From positions 31,638 to 95,637 of the forward strand of contig JAFABB010000026.1 of the NCBI GenBank assembly GCA_023426245.1: DNA of 64,000 nt. Reading direction: 5' to 3'. Positions 51,604 to 59,824 of this stretch are shown piece by piece. A program made the translations under genes and the position numbers. The stretch is from Bacillota bacterium (GTDB taxonomy: Bacteria > Bacillota > UBA4882 > UBA8346). The notes below the pieces were generated by a model that saw nothing but the letters and a program-made list of their open reading frames with translations, did no database searches and was not told the origin of the DNA. Position 1 is the first letter of the stretch. Each line of letters begins with the position of its first letter.

Positions 51604-52440
51604 ATGAAATGGATTATGAAAACCGGCAGGGGGATGGTTTTGGGTATGAGTTTCCTATCCCTGCTGTTTTTGATTGGCGGATGCGGTTATAAAAAGGCGG
51701 ATCAACGGATTGAAGCCACCGGAACCGTTGAAATGACGGAGACCACCGTTAACAGTAAATCAAGCGGCAGAATTGTCACGATCTTGGCCGATGAAGGGCA
51801 GGCGGTTAAGGCCGGGGATTTATTGGCCGAACTGGATCACGAAGAGCTGGATGCCCAAATTGCAGCCGCTAAGTCCAATCTGGATGTGGCGATTGCCAAT
51901 TACGACGCTGCCAAGACCGATTTGGCAAGAAACCGGCAATTATATCAGGCCCAACAAATCTCCGCTTCCCAATTTGATCAGGCGGTGACCAAGAATGATG
52001 TGACCAAGGCTCAAGTAAGTCAGGCCAAAGCCAATTTGGATCTCCTCAATGTAAAGCTAAAAAATGTTCAAGTCTTCGCTCCCGCCGGCGGCGTCCTTTC
52101 TGAAAAATTAATCGAAAACGGCGAAGTTATTGCCAGCGGCACCTCCTTGTTTACGCTCCTGGATTATGAAAAACCATGGGTGAAAGTGTATTTGCCCCTC
52201 AAGGAAGTGTCAAAAGTCAGACTGAATGATAAGGCCTATATTACTCTCGACGTTTTTCCCAATCGCAAATTTTGGGGCAGGATTTCATTTATTTCGAGTG
52301 AGGCCGAATTCACTCCGAAAGATTTCTTAAGCAAAGAAGAACGGGTTAAGCAAGTTTTTGCCGTCAAGGTACAGCTGGCCAATAAGGATAACATTCTCAA
52401 AGCCGGACTTCCGGTGGATGTCACCATTGAAGAAAAATAA
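51604..52440 (+). CDS. HlyD/MFP-family efflux adaptor lipoprotein (YbhG-like)
   Basis: A 278-residue membrane fusion protein. The export signal ends in a lipobox, LIGGC, with C27 as lipidated residue. A split biotinyl-lipoyl domain (GRIVTILADEGQAVKAGDLL and VFAPAGGVLSEKLIENGE) flanks an alpha-helical hairpin (about 80-150), followed by a beta-barrel domain. It would link the ABC-2 permeases to the cell surface or an outer-membrane channel. The ATG at 51604 follows AGGGGTGG; the GTG at 51595 lies within that site. Confidence 0.9.
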   Translation: MKWIMKTGRGMVLGMSFLSLLFLIGGCGYKKADQRIEATGTVEMTETTVNSKSSGRIVTILADEGQAVKAGDLLAELDHEELDAQIAAAKSNLDVAIANYDAAKTDLARNRQLYQAQQISASQFDQAVTKNDVTKAQVSQAKANLDLLNVKLKNVQVFAPAGGVLSEKLIENGEVIASGTSLFTLLDYEKPWVKVYLPLKEVSKVRLNDKAYITLDVFPNRKFWGRISFISSEAEFTPKDFLSKEERVKQVFAVKVQLANKDNILKAGLPVDVTIEEK

Positions 52441-52458
52441 TGAAAAGCGGGTTAATTT

Positions 52459-53466
52459 ATGAACGCCATTGGGACGGAAAACTTAATCAAGAAATATGGC
52501 CATATAACGGCGATTGATAATTTGTCCATTCAAATCGGGCTTCATCAAATTTATGGATTTTTGGGACCGGACGGGGCAGGGAAAACCAGTTTGTTCCGGA
52601 TTTTATGCGGAATTTTAACGGCTAGCGGGGGAAAAGTTGAGGCCCTGGGAATTGATGTATGCAAGAATCCCGAAAAATTAAAACAGCATTTAGGGTATAT
52701 GGCCCAAAAATTCGCTTTGTACGGTGACTTAACCGTTAAAGAAAATTTGGACTTTTTCGGGGATCTTTTTAAAACCCCCCGCCGCGGCATTGAAGAACGG
52801 AAAAAGGAATTATTGCGGTTTGCCAATTTGCTTCAATTCCAAGACCGGCTGGCCGGCAACCTCTCGGGAGGAATGAAACAGAAATTAGCGCTCTGCTGTA
52901 CTTTGATCCATACCCCGAAGTTACTCGTTCTCGATGAACCGACCACCGGAGTCGATCCCGTTTCCAGGCAGGAATTTTGGGAGATGCTCCTTCCTTTGCC
53001 TTCCCGGGGGACGACGGTAATTGTGAGTACGGCTTATATGGATGAAGCCGCCAAATGCGACCGGATTGCCATGATGAATGACGGCCGGCTTCTAAAGGAG
53101 GGCACTCCCACAGAGCTGAAACAGCCTTTGGAGGGGAAAGTTTATGAAGTCAGAAGCGACAGGCTATTCGAGATTCAAACATTATTGAGTCAAAGTGTGA
53201 AGGATGTACAACTTTTCGGAGACCGTCTTCACGTACAGCTCAAAAAGGAAATGACCTTTCCGGAAGGTCCCGAAAGAATTTCTGCCGAGGAGTTTACAAG
53301 GTTGGCTTCTTCCGAGACGAATGAAGTTGAAAAAGGAAGACATTGGCTGGAAACAATTTTGCGGGAAAATGGCTATCCGGCAAAGGTTGCTATGGTCGAA
53401 CCTTCCTTGGAAGATGTGTTCGTAGATTTACTGACCGGACATGATCCTCCAAGCTCTCAATTATAA
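52459..53466 (+). CDS. ABC efflux ATPase, first of two (YbhF N-half-like)
   Basis: A 335-residue ATPase with a C-terminal extension. Walker A LGPDGAGKTSL has Asp where Asn is usual; Q-loop YMAQKFALYGDLT; signature LSGGMKQKLAL; Walker B LVLDEPTTGVDP. The region from about 225 on is the regulatory domain seen in drug-efflux ATPases. In Escherichia coli YbhF the two ATPase halves are fused; here they are separate adjacent genes. Confidence 0.92.
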   Translation: MNAIGTENLIKKYGHITAIDNLSIQIGLHQIYGFLGPDGAGKTSLFRILCGILTASGGKVEALGIDVCKNPEKLKQHLGYMAQKFALYGDLTVKENLDFFGDLFKTPRRGIEERKKELLRFANLLQFQDRLAGNLSGGMKQKLALCCTLIHTPKLLVLDEPTTGVDPVSRQEFWEMLLPLPSRGTTVIVSTAYMDEAAKCDRIAMMNDGRLLKEGTPTELKQPLEGKVYEVRSDRLFEIQTLLSQSVKDVQLFGDRLHVQLKKEMTFPEGPERISAEEFTRLASSETNEVEKGRHWLETILRENGYPAKVAMVEPSLEDVFVDLLTGHDPPSSQL

Positions 53467-53484
53467 ATGGAAGAGGTTTTATCG

Positions 53485-54234
53485 ATGGTCGCAGTCACTG
53501 TTAAAAATTTATCCCGCAAATTCGGCAAGTTTATTGCAGTGGACAATATTTCTTTTGAGGTTAACCAAGGGGAAATTTTTGGTTTCTTGGGCCCGAATGG
53601 AGCCGGTAAATCGACCACCATCCGGATGCTTTGCGGCATTTTGGCCCCGACCTCGGGGAAAGCTTCCGTAGCGGGTTACGATATTACCAAAGAACCGGAA
53701 CTTGTCAAACTCCATCTCGGCTATATGTCACAGAAATTTTCGCTGTATGAAGATTTGTCGGTCTATGAAAATATTGAGTTTTACGCCGGGATCTATGGTA
53801 TCCCCAAATCCAGGCTGCCGGAAGTGAAAAAAAGGATTTTAGATTTAACTCATCTTCAAAGCCAGGAAAAGATGATGGCCGGCGAATTGCCGACCGGTTT
53901 AAAACAGCGTTTGGCGCTGGGTTGTTCCATTGTTCACCAGCCGCCGATACTATTTCTTGACGAACCGACTTCAGGGGTTGACCCCATATCGAGGAGGCAG
54001 TTTTGGGCTCTGATCCGGGGCTTATCTCAAGCGGGAACCACGATTTTTGTCACCACCCATTTTATGGATGAGGCTGAGTATTGCAACCATATTGCTTTCA
54101 TCGCTGCCGGCAAGCTGGTGAATCTGGGGACTCCAACCGAGTTGAAACAACAATCAGGGCAAACCAATCTGGAAGGAGCCTTTGTTTATTTTTCAAAGAA
54201 AGCATCGGAAATGAAAAAGAATGCGGATGATTGA
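53485..54234 (+). CDS. ABC efflux ATPase, second of two (YbhF C-half-like)
   Basis: A 249-residue ATPase: Walker A LGPNGAGKSTT, Q-loop YMSQKFSLYEDLS, Walker B ILFLDEPTSGVDP, switch THFMDEAEYC. The signature reads LPTGLKQRLALG instead of LSGG, a deviation that may make one composite ATP site weak. I prefer the ATG at 53485, preceded by AAGAGGT, to the ATG at 53467 that directly follows the previous stop. Confidence 0.9.
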   Translation: MVAVTVKNLSRKFGKFIAVDNISFEVNQGEIFGFLGPNGAGKSTTIRMLCGILAPTSGKASVAGYDITKEPELVKLHLGYMSQKFSLYEDLSVYENIEFYAGIYGIPKSRLPEVKKRILDLTHLQSQEKMMAGELPTGLKQRLALGCSIVHQPPILFLDEPTSGVDPISRRQFWALIRGLSQAGTTIFVTTHFMDEAEYCNHIAFIAAGKLVNLGTPTELKQQSGQTNLEGAFVYFSKKASEMKKNADD

Positions 54235-54291
54235 TCATATCCGGGTACTCGCTACCTATGGATTTTCAAGTATAGTTGACGGAGATAAACC

Positions 54292-55428
54292 ATGCAACAA
54301 TTATGGGCCTTAATTAACAAGGAATTTTTGCAGATCCGCCGCGACCCGCGAACTTTAGGGATGGTCTTGTTTGCTCCGGTGGTGATGTTACTGCTTTACG
54401 GTTATGCTGTCAATTTTGATATTCATCATATTCCCATTATGGTGTGCGATCAGGATAGTTCGCAGGAAAGCCGCAGGTTTATCAAGGGAATCAGCTCTTC
54501 GGAATATTTTGACGTGATAGGGTACGATCCAAACCCGGACAATTTGCTGCGTTATCTGGATTCTGCAAAAGCCAGAGGCGTTTTGTGGATCCCGCATGGA
54601 TTTGGGCGAAAAATAGCCTCTGCGTCATCGAGCGATTTGTTTTTCGGCTTAGACGGAGCGGATGCCAATACGGCCACGATTTCCCTTGGCTATTTCTCCA
54701 AATATGTTCAGGGGTATTCAACCAATATTATCGTCAATCGACTTGAAAAGAGCGGGGGTTCATCCTTGGTGAGCCGCTTAATTCCCTTTCAATCCGAGCA
54801 AAGGGTGTGGTACAATCCGGAGTTGAAGAGTTCGCATTTTATCGTTCCCGGATTGATTTCAACTTTATTGATGATGGTGGTTGCTTTGCTAACCGCGATG
54901 GCGGTTACCAATGAAAAGGAACGGAACACTTTTGAGCAGTTGGCTGTAAGCCCGATTAAACCCTGGCAATTGATTTTGGGTAAAATCATTCCCTATGCGC
55001 TGGTATCTTTTTTAGGAGTGCTGTTGATCATTCCGGCCGGGGTCTTTTGGTTTGGCGTGCCGCTGAAGGGGAGTATCCTGGTTTTGATGTTGTTTATTTT
55101 GATTTTCCTGGTATCGGTCCTGGGGATTGGGTTGTTTTTCTCAACCATTGCCAAAACGCAACAACAAGCGATGTTTATGGTTTTACCGGTAACTTCCTTA
55201 CCGGCCATTTTACTATCGGGATTTGTATTTCCCATCGAAAGTATGCCGCACTTTCTGCAGATGGTGACTTATCTGATTCCAGCCCGGTTTTTTCTGGTTG
55301 CTTTACGGGGCATTTTTTTAAAAGGGGTCGGACTGACGGTTTTATGGCCGGAAGCGGTGGTTCTCATCTTTTTTTCGACAGTCTTGATGACTGCCGCGAC
55401 ATTGAAATTTAAGAAGAGGCTGGATTAA
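54292..55428 (+). CDS. ABC-2 type efflux permease (YbhS/YbhR-like), first
   Basis: A 378-residue ABC-2 permease: one N-terminal helix (about 20-42), a large extracytoplasmic domain (about 45-175) and five C-terminal helices (about 180-370). EKERNTFEQLAVSPIKPWQLILGK is the conserved cytoplasmic elbow (about 205-228). It pairs with the next permease to form the channel. Confidence 0.93.
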   Translation: MQQLWALINKEFLQIRRDPRTLGMVLFAPVVMLLLYGYAVNFDIHHIPIMVCDQDSSQESRRFIKGISSSEYFDVIGYDPNPDNLLRYLDSAKARGVLWIPHGFGRKIASASSSDLFFGLDGADANTATISLGYFSKYVQGYSTNIIVNRLEKSGGSSLVSRLIPFQSEQRVWYNPELKSSHFIVPGLISTLLMMVVALLTAMAVTNEKERNTFEQLAVSPIKPWQLILGKIIPYALVSFLGVLLIIPAGVFWFGVPLKGSILVLMLFILIFLVSVLGIGLFFSTIAKTQQQAMFMVLPVTSLPAILLSGFVFPIESMPHFLQMVTYLIPARFFLVALRGIFLKGVGLTVLWPEAVVLIFFSTVLMTAATLKFKKRLD

Positions 55429-55450
55429 GGGAAGAAAGGGAACAGTCAAT

Positions 55451-56581
55451 ATGAACGGCAGAATATGGGCAATTGCCAAAAAAGAAATGATTCAGCTCCT
55501 TCACGAACCGAGAACTCTGGCCATGGTCTTTGTAGTACCGGTGGTCATGGTATTGATATTTGGCTATGTTGCGGGCGCCGACATTAAAAATGTCAAATTT
55601 GCCGTGGTCGATCATGATCATACGGCAGTAAGCCGGGAAATGGTCGCCAAAATTGAACATTCCCGTTTTTTTATCAATCAGGGCTTCCTGGCATCGGAGG
55701 AGGAAATGGGTCCAAAGCTTGATGCGGGTGAGATAAAAATAGGCCTGGTGATTCCCAAAGGTTTCAGCCGGGATATTGACCGGCATAACCAACCGCGAAT
55801 CCAGGTTTTAACCGATGGAACCGACTCCAATACCGCCACCATCGCCCAAAATTATTTTTTAAGCATTATCAACAGTTTGAGTCAGAACATTTCCAGGGCG
55901 GCCATTTTAAAATCAGGAAGCGGCCAATCTTTGGCGATCCCAATCCATTTTATGTACCGGGTCTATTATAATCCGGAGTTAAAGGCGGCTTATTTTATGG
56001 TTCCCGGAGTAACGGTCATGGTACTGTTGCTGATAACCACGATGCTGACCGCTCTTTCGATTGTCAAGGAGAAGGAAAGGGGAACCATCGAACAGATTAT
56101 GGTGACGCCGGTGAAGGCGTGGGAATTTATCCTGGGGAAACTATTGCCTTTTCCCTTTATCGGGATGATGGATGTTTTACTGGTTGGTTTGGTGGCCGGC
56201 CTTTGGTTTGGAGTCCCGATTCGGGGCAGTATCTTATTGCTTTTGTTTTGTTCCGCCCTGTTTTTAATGACCACACTCGGGCTCGGCCTGATGATTTCCA
56301 CCGTTTCCAGCACCCAGCAGCAAGCGATGCTCAGCACGATGTTTCTGCTGATGCCCAATATCCTTTTATCCGGGTTTGTTTCCCCGATAGCCAACATGCC
56401 CAAGGTTTTGCAATGGTTGACTTTCATCGTGCCGGCGCGTTACTTTATCGAAATTGTAAGGGGGATTTATCTCAAGGGAATCGGGATTTCCTATTTGTAC
56501 CCGCAAATGCTGGCTTTAACCGTTATCGGGGCCCTGATTTTAGGGTATTCGGTGAAGGGATTCCATAAGCAGTTGGCCTAA
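55451..56581 (+). CDS. ABC-2 type efflux permease (YbhR-like), second
   Basis: A 376-residue ABC-2 permease with the same layout as its upstream partner, including EKERGTIEQIMVTPVKAWEF. Last gene of the TetR-controlled operon; ends at a bidirectional terminator. Related systems export cationic or hydrophobic toxic compounds; the substrate here is unknown. Confidence 0.93.
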   Translation: MNGRIWAIAKKEMIQLLHEPRTLAMVFVVPVVMVLIFGYVAGADIKNVKFAVVDHDHTAVSREMVAKIEHSRFFINQGFLASEEEMGPKLDAGEIKIGLVIPKGFSRDIDRHNQPRIQVLTDGTDSNTATIAQNYFLSIINSLSQNISRAAILKSGSGQSLAIPIHFMYRVYYNPELKAAYFMVPGVTVMVLLLITTMLTALSIVKEKERGTIEQIMVTPVKAWEFILGKLLPFPFIGMMDVLLVGLVAGLWFGVPIRGSILLLLFCSALFLMTTLGLGLMISTVSSTQQQAMLSTMFLLMPNILLSGFVSPIANMPKVLQWLTFIVPARYFIEIVRGIYLKGIGISYLYPQMLALTVIGALILGYSVKGFHKQLA

Positions 56582-56608
56582 GGATAGTCATTGATTTTCT
56601 CCAGGATT

Positions 56609-56650
56609 ATAAAAAAGCGGGAGAATGCCCAGGGCATCTCCCGCTTTTCC
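56609..56650. terminator. Bidirectional terminator between efflux operon and porin-like gene
   Basis: GCGGGAGA and TCTCCCGC arms with an inner TGCC/GGCA extension, A-rich on the left and TTTT on the right; serves both converging transcripts. Confidence 0.88.
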
Positions 56651-56663
56651 AAAGAACAGGTTC

Positions 56664-57689
56664 TTAGAAGTTGGCAATAAAACGCAGTCTGCTGACATTG
56701 GCATAGTTAGCGGTAGCGCCGTCAAAAACATAATATTTTGTGGTGTCGGTGCTGATTTGACGGCAATATTGAGCCTCCAAGCCATTGGCGAATTTATAAC
56801 CTACATAATAACCCATGCTGTTGCCATCGGCAGTATCGTTGATGCCATTGGCGAAGTCGTACTCAAAGCGGGCATAAACTCCCTTAGCACCCGGATAAAA
56901 GGCCAGGCCGAGAACTTCCGACTTATAGTCCACATCTCCGGCGATAGGTTTGTAGGTGGTAGCGCCGTAGTGAAGGTAAGCTTTGAGAGCGGGCGTGATT
57001 TTGGCATAAACGTTTACAGCGGTAACCGGGTCGAAATGCCAATCGCTTTCGGATGGGGCGATATAATAAGCATCAATCCCGAAAACGTCTCCCGCATAAC
57101 CGATACTCGCGCCATAGTAGCCTGAATTTACAGTATAAGTTACTGTACCGCCTCCTGCTGCTGCTGGGCCGGCGATCGTGGAGATAGCGGTTGTGCCGCT
57201 GTTAGTGACGGTTACGTCATAAGAATCACTGGAGGCTTGGCTCAGATAAAGAGAAGCAAAGATTTTGGGAGTAAAATTGTATGTAGCCAGAACAGTGTCG
57301 CGGATATCGTCCAGATCGTTACCGCCGAAGATACCGGGTAAAATATCAAGGCTATCCTTGACATTGTAGTCAAAGGTACCGACTTTGATAGCGGCAGAGC
57401 CGGTTTTGTAGAGAAAGAAAGCCGCATCCGTTACCACATTGGAGGCGCCGTTAAGAGTGCCGTCCACAAAAGTGATATTGGCACTTAAACTATCGCTGAT
57501 GGCAAGATTGGTGATAAGTTTGTATTTGCCATCGCTGGCGCCGCTATCATCGGTTCCACCGGCGGGAACAGCGACCCAGTCATAGCCGTATCGGGCCCAT
57601 CCGCCAAAAGTGACTGCGGCAGCCGACGCAACGGTAACGATGGATAAAATCATCATTACGCTTAATGCAAGTACAAGTAACTTTTTCAT
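56664..57689 (-). CDS. Porin-like exported beta-barrel protein
   Basis: A 341-residue protein with a signal peptide (residues 1-24, MKKLLVLALSVMMIL ... ASAA). The mature chain starts VTFGGWARYGYDW and consists of amphipathic strands with Gly, Tyr and Ala; it ends VSRLRFIANF with a C-terminal Phe, the signature recognised by the outer-membrane assembly machinery. No S-layer-homology domain is visible. This fits a general porin and would imply an outer membrane. The ATG at 57689 has AGGAGG upstream; a longer frame from 57758 is not supported. Confidence 0.75.
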   Translation of the reverse strand: MKKLLVLALSVMMILSIVTVASAAAVTFGGWARYGYDWVAVPAGGTDDSGASDGKYKLITNLAISDSLSANITFVDGTLNGASNVVTDAAFFLYKTGSAAIKVGTFDYNVKDSLDILPGIFGGNDLDDIRDTVLATYNFTPKIFASLYLSQASSDSYDVTVTNSGTTAISTIAGPAAAGGGTVTYTVNSGYYGASIGYAGDVFGIDAYYIAPSESDWHFDPVTAVNVYAKITPALKAYLHYGATTYKPIAGDVDYKSEVLGLAFYPGAKGVYARFEYDFANGINDTADGNSMGYYVGYKFANGLEAQYCRQISTDTTKYYVFDGATANYANVSRLRFIANF

Positions 57690-58306
57690 TATGATATTTC
57701 CTCCTATTTTTGTAAGTCTTGGTGTATTCCTAAAACATTTCAAGCAGAAACAGCGCATTGACGCTTTTTTATATTCCCCCCTTTCAATCTATCGCAATCC
57801 AAAGCCGTCTTGATGGACAATGGAATGACTTCACGGAAAAAATTGATACCGAATCATTCAGGTTGCAGATCATGTTTGTTTATAAGAAATTACAAGCTAT
57901 ATCAATTGCCAATGAATTAAAAAAATTAGAGATAATAATTAAATTTACATTTTTTATGTAGAATTTGTGAAGATTTCGTGAAAAAAAGTTGAATTTAACT
58001 TCATTTTAATAGACATATGGAACGTTTGTCAATAAAACTTAACATAATAACCGAAGAAAATATGTGAAAATACCATATTTGAATAGAGGATTACAATATT
58101 AACAGGTTTTGGGAAAGGTGAAGAACAATGAAAGGATGTTTTTTGTGGCACATCAAGAGGATTTTGCGAGAAATAAATTTTAAAGAGGCGGATAATTGAA
58201 GGGTTTACCGTAATATAACAAATTTGAATTACTTGAGAGGATTTTCAATAAAATTATCGGTAAGGATCTGGGAAAAGATCCCAAATCGTAAATAAAAAGG
58301 TAAATA
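57690..58306. other. AT-rich intergenic region before the porin-like gene
   Basis: About 615 bases, strongly AT-rich between 57900 and 58150. It contains the porin-like gene's promoter and a weak hairpin (GGATC/GATCC, about 58263-58280) after the GH18 gene. Short open frames here lack binding sites and family features. Confidence 0.5.
58004..58032 (-). promoter_or_regulatory. Putative promoter of the porin-like gene
   Basis: On the minus strand TTGACA (58032-58027), 17-base spacer, TTAAAA (58009-58004). It would give a leader of about 310 bases before the start codon. Confidence 0.5.
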
Positions 58307-59491
58307 TTAAGGAAATTGAATCGTCTTAGGGAAATTTTTGTAAATTTGGAACATTTCCTGAAAGAGTACCCAGTTTTGACGGAATCCATAGGGAAGATTT
58401 TGACCGCTCCAAAAGCCGATTCCGCCCAGATTGAAATTCCGGGCGCCGGCGTATTTGGCCCTGACGGAACGGGCATCTTCGAACCAAACCACATGTTCCT
58501 TTCCGGTATCGTCTTGGTAATAGAAAAAAGGCGATTCGGCAAGGGGATCATATTGGATGGATGCCCCGAAGCGCCGGGCTATCTCATAAACTTTAACCAA
58601 GGTAACGGCCCTGGCCGGAGTGTCCGCCGAAAAAGGAAGTTGCCAGTCATACCCGTAAAGGGGGACTCCCTGAATGATTTTAGAATTTGGTATTTTAGAA
58701 AGCGCGTAAGTTAAAACCTTTTTGACCTCATTCAAAGGGGCAACAGCCATCGGTGGCCCCGACGGATATCCCCAGTCGTAGGTCATGATAAAGATGGCGT
58801 CGGCCCATCGGCCAAGGGTTTCATAATCATAAGCCTCATAAGAGGAATCGCTGTTTTTGGGAGGAACAGTCAGGGTCACCTGATATCCTTCCGGACCAAG
58901 GGCTTGCTGGATACTCCGGATGAAGCCGCTAAAAAGATCCCGATCGGCGGCAGCGACATTTTCAAAGTCGACATTAACACCGCTAAAGCCATAGAAGGAT
59001 AGCACGCGGGATAAATTACGGATGATTTGATTTTTTAGCGTTTCATCTCCGATGACGGATTTGGCCAATTCGGGATCAAACCCACCAGGGGTCAAATTGG
59101 TAATGACCAGTAGCGGTTGAATTTGATGGGATTTTAGGAGGCCAATGAACCACTCGATGGGAGTGTCTTTGGGAATAAGAAATACCCCATCCTTGGTCAC
59201 CGGCAGTTCAAAAAGGGCGCCGAAAGTAATGGACTGCCCGATCTGTTGCAGAGTCCGTGCCAAATCGTCAAGACGGTTCAATTGAAAATAAGCGAAACTG
59301 ATGATGGTGTTGCGTCTTGCAGGAATGAGGATCGCTTCTCCAGCGACCAGCTGTTGTGATGGAGCCATATCGTTCAAAAATGATAATGCTTTGACCGGGA
59401 TTTTCAATTTACCGGCAATTCCCTCAAGGGTATCCGTAGATTCAATAACCAAAATATCCGTTTCCATTCCTTGACAACCCGCTCTCTTCAT
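58307..59491 (-). CDS. LysM/GH18 protein (spore-cortex hydrolase YaaH-like)
   Basis: A 394-residue protein with one N-terminal LysM-type peptidoglycan-binding module (about 10-60: IESTDTLEGIAGKLKIP, AGEAILIP) and a GH18 TIM barrel (about 65-390). The catalytic block reads GFSGVNVDFENV, supplying Asp and the acid Glu. The architecture is that of YaaH/SleL enzymes, which act on spore cortex or N-acetylglucosamine polymers. There is no signal peptide, as in several spore-associated members. ATG 59491 lacks a clear ribosome binding site; the ATG at codon 9 has AGGA too close, so the start is uncertain. Spore association is inference. Confidence 0.85.
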   Translation of the reverse strand: MKRAGCQGMETDILVIESTDTLEGIAGKLKIPVKALSFLNDMAPSQQLVAGEAILIPARRNTIISFAYFQLNRLDDLARTLQQIGQSITFGALFELPVTKDGVFLIPKDTPIEWFIGLLKSHQIQPLLVITNLTPGGFDPELAKSVIGDETLKNQIIRNLSRVLSFYGFSGVNVDFENVAAADRDLFSGFIRSIQQALGPEGYQVTLTVPPKNSDSSYEAYDYETLGRWADAIFIMTYDWGYPSGPPMAVAPLNEVKKVLTYALSKIPNSKIIQGVPLYGYDWQLPFSADTPARAVTLVKVYEIARRFGASIQYDPLAESPFFYYQDDTGKEHVVWFEDARSVRAKYAGARNFNLGGIGFWSGQNLPYGFRQNWVLFQEMFQIYKNFPKTIQFP

Positions 59492-59622
59492 GGAATGATT
59501 TATCTTATGTGGACTCTTTCCCGGAGTTTCGTAGATTAAAAACCTAAGTTTGATTTTAAGAATATTTCGAGGGTCGGAAAATCGACTTGAGTTGAAAGTT
59601 ACCGGGGAACAGTTTTTTTCCC

Positions 59623-59651
59623 TTGACTTGCATTGTAAAATTGGTTACAAT
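59623..59651 (+). promoter_or_regulatory. pflB-pflA promoter
   Basis: TTGACT (59623-59628), 17-base spacer, TACAAT (59646-59651), placing the transcript start a few bases before the ZTP riboswitch. Confidence 0.8.
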
Positions 59652-59664
59652 CAAGATAAAAATT

Positions 59665-59792
59665 GTATCCTGTATGACTGGCGGATTCGCGCATGCTGGT
59701 GCACGCGCGGCAAAGTGGGTTACCACGGGGGAATACAGGGAATATTGTTTAGCCGGCCGCCTGGGCACCATATGCCTGGGCGGCTTTTTGTC
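59665..59792 (+). promoter_or_regulatory. ZTP (pfl motif) riboswitch with terminator
   Basis: All conserved blocks of the pfl RNA are present: TGACTGGCG (about 59676), ACCACGGGG (about 59722-59730) and CCGCCTGGGCA (59757-59767). The last block is also the 5' arm of an intrinsic terminator, GCCGCCTGGGCA-CCATA-TGCCTGGGCGGC-TTTTT (59756-59789). ZTP/ZMP accumulates when 10-formyl-tetrahydrofolate is scarce. Ligand binding would hold the aptamer, block the terminator and switch on pflB, which produces formate for one-carbon metabolism. Confidence 0.95.
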
Positions 59793-59824
59793 GCGCCCGG
59801 GGAATAAAAAGGGGGAATGAACGG

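Noticed and set aside
57758..57961. Small frames in the AT-rich gap beside the porin-like gene
   Set aside because: No binding sites, no family resemblance, and they overlap the gene's probable leader.
58014..58032. Third LacI-type site overlapping the porin-like promoter
   Set aside because: Only ACAAACGTT of the ACAAACGTTTGC site is matched; the second half-site is missing.
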